IMG/VR virus record: IMGVR_UViG_3300043119_000597
Location: 1 to 32,574 of that record
Length of the DNA: 32,574 nt
Direction: 5' to 3' (one strand)
Source: a virus
This document shows, in pieces, positions 28,401 to 32,574 of the stretch. Made by a program: the position numbers and the translations under genes. The notes beneath the pieces are model-generated. The model was given only the letters and a program-made list of their open reading frames with translations, was not told the origin of the DNA and made no database searches. How positions within the stretch are numbered: the stretch's first letter is position 1; every line of letters starts with the position of its first letter.

Positions 28401-29731
28401 AACAGCTTTTCGTAAGCCGGGCTGATTTCTTCGGATGCCTGCTTGATGGCCGCGTCAATATCGCCCGTGACCGTCGCCGGGTCGATCTTCGTTGTCGCCT
28501 GAACGTCAGTGAACAGCCGTCCCGTGCGCGTGCGTGCAAGGTCGCCTGACTGCTCGCTTGCGAGTTCCGCCGCCCTTCCCGGCTGGCGCGACAGGCCAAC
28601 GCTGAAGTTCTGCGCGTTCTGCGTGAGGTCGGCCAGCACGGACGGCTTGTCGCCAAACTGCGCCATATCAACAGCGCGAATTTCATCAGCCGAACGGCCG
28701 GCAGGGGCCAGAGCATTGCGCGCCGCGCGCACGGCAACCGCTTCGTTAAACCCACCGCCACGGATCGCGCTGCCTGCGGCTCGGTATCCACGCGCCGCTA
28801 CCCTTGGCGCGATCATGCCCGCAAAGGCTCCCGTCACCGGGTTGATGATATCAGGGCCGCCATTGCCGTCACCGCCAGAGGCTGCGAGTGCGTCACCCGC
28901 ACCGCCCGCAAACGCACCCACGCCACCGCCAACGATCCGGTCCGCATTGTTCCGCAGGAACCCGCTCGATTTGGGCTCTGCGGGGGCGCTGAAGGGCGCT
29001 GGCTGCGGTTGGGGGGCTGCGGCTTGCGGTGCGGGCTTGCCTACAGGCGGGGCTCTCGTGGCCTGCACGGCTGCGCGTTCGAGGTCGGCCACGTTGAGCG
29101 CAAGCGTGTTTTTCGGCACGTTGAGGCCGCGCGCCGCCATCGAGCCGGGAAGCATCTGAAGGGCTGCGAAGCTGCCATCTATGGACGCTTGCTGCGCGCC
29201 TTGGGCTGCCTTGCCCATGTCGCCTTCGATGAGGCCCGCGCCCGCCTGCTTGACGCCTTGATAAGCGCGTCCGAGGTCGTCCACGGGGCTGATGAAGTCC
29301 ACAGCCTGCGTTGCGCCGAGAAGCGGGTCGGCCTGCGTCGTGCGCGCCCAGCCTTCAAGCCCGCCACCCGTCAAGCCTGCAATGGGAGCCTCTAGGCCGC
29401 GCGCAACGTCCGCGAGAAGGCTGTTCGTGTTTCCCGTGTCAGCCATGCGCGGCTGCTGGGCCTGCGGGCGGGCATAGCCAGACTTGGCGAGCGGGTCTTG
29501 CACATAGCCCATCGCCGCCATGCGCTTCGGATCGGCAGGCTTGGCATCGAACGCCGCGAAGCCGCCAGGAATGGCCGCAGCCGCTTCCTCGATGATGGCG
29601 TCAGTCTCGGAGCGGAGGGACGGTGCGGCCGCTTTCGCCTCAAGCTCGCGCAGCCGCTTCATCTTGCGCAGCCGTTCGAGTTCGGCGCGGGGGTCTGGCG
29701 CCGTCTGCATTTGTGGCTCTTGCGGGGGCAT
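25469..29731 (-). CDS. Giant ejection-type polyvalent protein with two ADP-ribosyltransferase-like domains
   Basis: A 1420-aa protein in the slot of P22 gp16-like ejection proteins, expected to enter the host with the DNA. Order: coiled coil (about 13-35); Ala/Gly-rich region; Gly-rich hydrophobic hairpin around a 'GGDGNGG' loop (263-314); helical region (about 400-690); copy 1 of a Gly-rich/EF-hand module (743-803, loop DANGDGVINDAD); ART-like domain 1 (about 918-1105, 'RGHYFAPATERF', 'FPGNEANIRSKFASFDP'); copy 2 of the module (1111-1171); ART-like domain 2 (about 1195-1420, 'AYHGSKHDFDEF', 'GYGLYFAERPNLANFYR', 'YVMFDPKNVAV'). The ART calls rest on resemblance to polyvalent-protein ART domains. 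Such effectors may modify host targets on entry. Confidence 0.85.
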   Translation of the reverse strand: MPPQEPQMQTAPDPRAELERLRKMKRLRELEAKAAAPSLRSETDAIIEEAAAAIPGGFAAFDAKPADPKRMAAMGYVQDPLAKSGYARPQAQQPRMADTGNTNSLLADVARGLEAPIAGLTGGGLEGWARTTQADPLLGATQAVDFISPVDDLGRAYQGVKQAGAGLIEGDMGKAAQGAQQASIDGSFAALQMLPGSMAARGLNVPKNTLALNVADLERAAVQATRAPPVGKPAPQAAAPQPQPAPFSAPAEPKSSGFLRNNADRIVGGGVGAFAGGAGDALAASGGDGNGGPDIINPVTGAFAGMIAPRVAARGYRAAGSAIRGGGFNEAVAVRAARNALAPAGRSADEIRAVDMAQFGDKPSVLADLTQNAQNFSVGLSRQPGRAAELASEQSGDLARTRTGRLFTDVQATTKIDPATVTGDIDAAIKQASEEISPAYEKLFADNAGVNSERLMQLADDPVVGPYVRRAIQASESLQTTAGQAPSNARIWDLVKRGLDRTIESQKRSGGQAAYELEKARGAIKDELDALMPEYKPLRDAADAPRMREARKQGAQVAGGGLSVEKVRAIASKFTGKPLTALQMGAVEKIVLDIEKARGLDGLSSERMREVFGAVFDRETADNLVARIRADQTILKNAQRRDPDFGSATSQAGMADRGMGAVAADAFRAVRNPLEAGLAMLSRSGAYTQDQRNRIAEMLYGGATDENLARIYGNRPPRNALNVEPPPTPQGPPVNRLGMSGSPEAIGAGGGAIAGGTLNLTDANGDGVINDADRMLNAAGGALTGGIAGRGVRGGMNALAPKPKAAPAFDQRFMKEAQRLVSYNGGVDKALKAQQYVIDQLKNSKAPNAQDRLNRAVSIQYAIRRMAERSNRELDEIAATAPPQSATPKPPPVKNGFGGKSLPMDEPSRMQRAREWGKDHQVFEGVHATSADFDAFDPTKIGRSDPGWMGRGHYFAPATERFKASNARPNSPGYAYGQYGEELGELKDGARNIPVLIRMKKPFTEELANSPEVAAQFEKAGYKNIARDQQTGRPLEVYPPGAGQDRGREFIAEDAEAFTKAAQSLGYDGAKWRGEIVVFPGNEANIRSKFASFDPSETQSSKLLAGVRGQPEAIGAGLGAAAGGTLNLTDANGDGVINDADRMLNAAGGALTGGIAGRGVRGAVNALAPKPGAPIVKPPENWPPKPMADAPAPGKIRAYHGSKHDFDEFALTDDTVGSGEGTQSRGYGLYFAERPNLANFYRSIGQNSGSPEDFAGSLLYHEGGDVEKVRAFLKGEIKKAGRTDPTQYKRALDALNKGRATDMSAKQGAFYEVDLDAQGDDLFDLDAPLSGQTEIVQSRVADAWRNMKGDAPLDPQASGYDILMAMGNDKAASEALSANGIKGAQFLDRASREAKSGTRNYVMFDPKNVAVRNKQSAKPN
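26221..26401. repeat. Direct repeat copy near the 3' end of the 1420-aa gene
   Basis: Matches 27325-27505 with about 14 mismatches by eye over 181 bp, offset 1104 bp (in frame, 368 codons). Longest identical run is about 60 bp. Encodes the Gly-rich hydrophobic/EF-hand module preceding ART-like domain 2. Confidence 0.9.
27325..27505. repeat. Direct repeat copy in the middle of the 1420-aa gene
   Basis: Partner of the repeat at 26221-26401. Encodes the module before ART-like domain 1. The mismatches cluster at the two ends of the block and the EF-hand coding centre is almost unchanged, which fits recent duplication, gene conversion or strong constraint. Confidence 0.9.
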
Positions 29732-31198
29732 CTATTGCATTCCCAGCTCTGCCCGCAGGGCTTCGAGTTCGGCTTGTTCTTCGGGGCTCAGGGCTCCCGC
29801 TGCTGGTGTCGGCTTGGCAAGCAGGGGCGGAACACCGACGCGCGTCCGTCTCTCAGGCGCAGGCGGCGCTGGCCGGTTTGGTAGCACGGGAGCTTTAGTC
29901 GCCTTCTCTCGCGCGACTTGGATACCCTTGCGATAGTAGCCCTGAAGCTCGTTTGCAGCTTTCAGCGCCTCACCAACAGAGATGTCCTGATTTTTGAGAC
30001 GCGTGATTGCCGCCGTCGCCGCAGCGCCCTCCACCTCGGTAATGGCGCCAGCGCCGCGAAGCTGATCGAACGCGTTGAGGAAGGCTTGGCTTGTAACCTG
30101 ATTGACCAGAGACTGAATGTCCGCGCCTTCCGTTCCGGGGATGGCGTACAGCTTGCCCTGCATCCCGAAGCGCTGGCCGATATTCCGGCTCTTGAGGTCG
30201 TCAATTGAGTTAATTGCCGTGGTGGAACGCAGCTCAATTCCGGGAAGGTCAAACGCGGCCTGACCTTGCGACCTGCCTTGCAGTCTCGCACTCTCCACGG
30301 TTGCGGCGTTACCCGCAACGTCAGCGAGCGGCGCAATCTGCTGGGTTTGCGCACCGGGTATTCTGCTGGCGAGCGTGGGCACACCGCCGACATCGACAAT
30401 CTGCGTCTGCACGGGCTGAAAGCCGAGGTCTTTGACTGATCCGTCACGCATGACAGCCGTGGCGCGGCCCGACGTCTGGTCGATGTGAACCGACTGCACG
30501 CCTTGCGCGCCGCCCTCGCCGTTTATCTTTGCCGTAGGCGCTTTGACGCCCGTGTCTTCCATCTGTCCAGTGGCGGTATTGAATGACCAGTAATTGCCGT
30601 TTCCGCCGACTTCGGTCGTCAGCTTGTCATCACCGGTTTTCGCAAGCTCCTGCTCTCTCAGCCGGATCTGTGCTTGTTCGTATGCGCTCATGGGCTCAGG
30701 CACTTCCGGCGAAATCCCCATCTGCGCGTTCAGCGCCGCGATCTGCCCGTCAAGCGCGTCGTCACTGAACTTCGTTACGTCCAGCGGCATCTGCGAAACG
30801 TCCTGCCCGATGATCTTGCTGATGGTCGGCGCGTTCTGCTGCCACCACTGGCCGCGCTGCGCTTCGGGGAGCGCGCGTTGCTGCTGCATCAGCGCAAGCG
30901 TCTGTTTCAGCTTGTCGCCTTCGGCGGCCTTGTTTGTCGCCTCGCGCTTTTCGAAGCCTGCGGGATCGAAGCCGCGCTGGAAGCCATCGAGCGCAGACGC
31001 CAGAAGCGCATTGCGTGGCGGCCCTTGCGGCGGTGAGAAGGGACTGCCTGCGGACGGCGCCATTGGCGATGCGGTCATTGGCGCAGCCGACATTGCGCCG
31101 GGCTGGTAGGCATCAGCCGAGACGTCAAAAGCGGACGCAGGAGCGGGTGCACCCGTCGGCATCGCCAGCGGGTTCTTCCTTGCGGTGTAAGCAACCAT
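29732..31198 (-). CDS. Internal virion/ejection protein
   Basis: A 488-aa protein with a Pro/Ala-rich N-terminus (about 1-60), a Gln-rich helical part ('LMQQQRALPEAQRGQWWQQNA'), a beta-rich centre and a helical domain near 310-430 ('SQAFLNAFDQLRGAGAITEVEG', 'AAITRLKNQDISVGEALKA'). The last domain is one I associate with internal virion proteins of podoviruses. The Pro-rich, acidic C-terminus ends 'EEQAELEALRAELGMQ'. Its stop is directly followed by the start of the 1420-aa gene. By order it corresponds to P22 gp20. Confidence 0.78.
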   Translation of the reverse strand: MVAYTARKNPLAMPTGAPAPASAFDVSADAYQPGAMSAAPMTASPMAPSAGSPFSPPQGPPRNALLASALDGFQRGFDPAGFEKREATNKAAEGDKLKQTLALMQQQRALPEAQRGQWWQQNAPTISKIIGQDVSQMPLDVTKFSDDALDGQIAALNAQMGISPEVPEPMSAYEQAQIRLREQELAKTGDDKLTTEVGGNGNYWSFNTATGQMEDTGVKAPTAKINGEGGAQGVQSVHIDQTSGRATAVMRDGSVKDLGFQPVQTQIVDVGGVPTLASRIPGAQTQQIAPLADVAGNAATVESARLQGRSQGQAAFDLPGIELRSTTAINSIDDLKSRNIGQRFGMQGKLYAIPGTEGADIQSLVNQVTSQAFLNAFDQLRGAGAITEVEGAAATAAITRLKNQDISVGEALKAANELQGYYRKGIQVAREKATKAPVLPNRPAPPAPERRTRVGVPPLLAKPTPAAGALSPEEQAELEALRAELGMQ

Positions 31199-32382
31199 CA
31201 GAAGGTCCCCGGATAAGCAGAGCGCGACGGATCGACATAGCCGGGCTGGCCGTAGGTCGGCGTCCCCGGTTTCTTGAAGAAGTCACCCAGCGATCCAGCC
31301 GCCGCCGAGAGGCCCTGACCGTAGCCCTGATATGCGGAGGTCAGCGCATTCGCTCGAGCATTGCCGCCCTGCATCATCGCGTTCCCAGCATTCGCGCCGT
31401 AGTTGCCGGCCGCAGTTGATGCGAGCTGTGAGTTGGTCTGGCCCATGCCTGCGAGGTTCGCCAACTGGTTCGTGTAGTCGCCAAAGGCGCCGTAAGTGTT
31501 CCCGGCCAGCGTCTTCGCATAGCGGCCTTCCGCAGCCCCGCTGATCGACTTGCCGGCCGCGCCGAGGTTGCCCTTGATCTGGTCGAATTGCTGATCGTTG
31601 ATCGTCGTCGCCAATTTGGCATAGGGCGAGGCGTAGAACTCTGCGAGCGGGTTGGACGCGCCGCCCTGCATCTGCTGCGCGCCGCCCGTGGGCATCGTGC
31701 CTTTCGTGTCGGTCATCGACGCGAGCGTGCGGCCCTCGTTCTTGCCGAACTGGTTGAAGTGCCAGTTTGCGTAGGCGTCCTGGTTGCCGCCGAACAGCGC
31801 CTTGATGTCGGGTTTTGCCCACTCGGCCTGAAGGTCAGGCTGCTGCATATAGGCGGCATAATTGAACCCGCCCGGCGCTTGCGTGGCGACCGTCTGCCAG
31901 TTGTCGCCGCCGTTGCGCACGAGCCCGCCAAGGGCGCCGCCGACAGCGCCGCCGACCGGGCCTCCGAAGAATGAGCCAGCCACGCCGCCGGCAAGCCCTG
32001 CAAGGCCGTTTGACCCACCGCCGCCTGTGTGACCCTGAACCGGCTGGCCCGCGCCGAGGTTGGGCAGCATCCCCGATGATTGACCGCCGCCCATCCCGCC
32101 GCCGCCGCCGTAGGCCGCCTGATAGTCCTGCGGCGCGATGCCGAACAGCGCCGCGAGCTTGTTGGAGGCCGCGCCGCCCGTCATGTAACCCGGCGAGGCA
32201 AGCCCGCGCTGGTCCATGTAAATCTGGCGCTGTAGCGCGGTCGTCTGGTTCGCCGCGTCCTGCTGCGCACCCGCAGCCGCTTGGCCGCCCTGTCCGCTCA
32301 GATATCCGCCCGCCAGTGACGCGCCCGCACCAATCAGCGCGCCTGCGTTATCCGTGGCGAATTTTACGACCTGATCCCACAT
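31198..32382 (-). CDS. Glycine-rich DNA ejection protein (P22 gp7-like position)
   Basis: A 394-aa protein rich in Gly, Ala, Gln and Asn. The N-terminal region ('NAGALIGAGASLAGGYLSGQ') and the middle ('GLAGGVAGSFFGGPVGGAVGGALGG', read in parts) contain GxxxG hydrophobic segments suited to membrane insertion. A short motif 'YANWHFNQFGKNEGR' (about 205-219) and a helical Ala/Gln/Asn-rich C-terminal half follow. Such proteins are ejected to form a channel across the envelope. It overlaps the next gene by one base, and a neighbouring virion gene starts upstream. Assignment rests on composition and order. Confidence 0.75.
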   Translation of the reverse strand: MWDQVVKFATDNAGALIGAGASLAGGYLSGQGGQAAAGAQQDAANQTTALQRQIYMDQRGLASPGYMTGGAASNKLAALFGIAPQDYQAAYGGGGGMGGGQSSGMLPNLGAGQPVQGHTGGGGSNGLAGLAGGVAGSFFGGPVGGAVGGALGGLVRNGGDNWQTVATQAPGGFNYAAYMQQPDLQAEWAKPDIKALFGGNQDAYANWHFNQFGKNEGRTLASMTDTKGTMPTGGAQQMQGGASNPLAEFYASPYAKLATTINDQQFDQIKGNLGAAGKSISGAAEGRYAKTLAGNTYGAFGDYTNQLANLAGMGQTNSQLASTAAGNYGANAGNAMMQGGNARANALTSAYQGYGQGLSAAAGSLGDFFKKPGTPTYGQPGYVDPSRSAYPGTF

Positions 32383-32383
32383 T

Positions 32384-32574
32384 TTATGCCGTCCACGTCA
32401 CTGACATACTGCCGGACAAGCCCGGCGCCGTTATCTCGTTCGTCCCGCTCGCGCGCTGTATCTCAAGCCTGATATCCACCTGCGCGCCCTCGTTGGCCGC
32501 GACCAGAACGTTGGTCAGCGGCAGGCCCGTAAATGACACAGCCCAGAAGGCTGGAATGTCGAAAGGGATGCCCG
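32384..32574 (-). CDS. Unknown virion protein, C-terminus only (cut by window edge)
   Basis: The last 62 residues are visible. They look beta-rich and soluble ('FDIPAFWAVSFTGLPLTNVL', then 'VDIRLEIQRASGTNEITAPG', ending 'SMSVTWTA'). The stop lies one base before the next gene's ATG, so they share an operon with the ejection genes. Position suggests a head-completion or tail protein; no family can be named. Confidence 0.65.
   Translation of the reverse strand, partial: GIPFDIPAFWAVSFTGLPLTNVLVAANEGAQVDIRLEIQRASGTNEITAPGLSGSMSVTWTA

Overview
This window looks like part of a temperate, P22-like (podovirus-type) phage genome from a high-GC alphaproteobacterial host. The phage call rests on recognisable terminase, P22-type portal, ejection-type proteins, tailspike, lysis cassette, tyrosine integrase and divergent XRE repressors. 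The host call is an inference. It rests on GC-rich coding, on promoter-like elements that resemble the Caulobacter-type TTGACGS / GCTANAWC pattern, and on protein styles typical of phages of that class.

Layout. 1-4695 (minus): start of the late operon, transcribed leftwards off the window edge: an unknown leader gene, terS, terL, a small gene, portal, and the first codons of another gene. 4696-5397: a lone plus-strand membrane protein gene with its own promoter-like box and a strong terminator (a moron-like unit). 5360-6399 (minus): an HNH endonuclease and an unknown gene. 6487-10616 (minus): a tightly coupled early/replication operon, mostly ATGA overlaps. It encodes a 71-aa protein, a DUF559/Vsr-like nuclease, a replication-type protein carrying iteron-like repeats, a second replication-associated protein, a DnaA domain IV protein, RusA, a four-cysteine protein and small unknowns. 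It ends in a hairpin terminator. 10617-11080: non-coding, G-rich on the plus strand, with three strong hairpins in series. 11081-12067: immunity region with two divergent XRE regulators and a cluster of GCTAAC hexamers. 12103-16017 (plus): recombination/integration operon of small unknowns, a RecT-like annealing protein, NinB, HNH, excisionase and integrase. 16062-16163: phased C-tracts and a truncated tRNA-Leu, read as attP. 16236-32574 (minus): late operon, listed right to left: three ejection-type virion proteins, tailspike, second fibre/spike, acetyltransferase, membrane/coiled-coil proteins, endolysin, spanins and small membrane proteins.

The attP-like site lies between integrase and lysis genes with phage genes on both sides. 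The head genes expected after portal are missing at the left edge, and the right edge opens inside a virion gene. The simplest reading is a non-integrated (circular or permuted) phage genome, with coat and related head genes outside the window.

How it works together (inference): the XRE pair controls a leftward replication operon and a rightward recombination/integration operon. Late transcription runs leftwards from near 4.7 kb through terminase and portal, around the circle, then through ejection, tail and lysis genes to attP. Most interesting items: a 1420-aa ejection-type protein with a duplicated EF-hand/glycine-rich module beside two ADP-ribosyltransferase-like domains; an attP carrying the 5' rather than the 3' half of a tRNA; iteron-like repeats inside a replication gene; the structured G-rich intergenic region; and an endolysin with C-terminal membrane helices.
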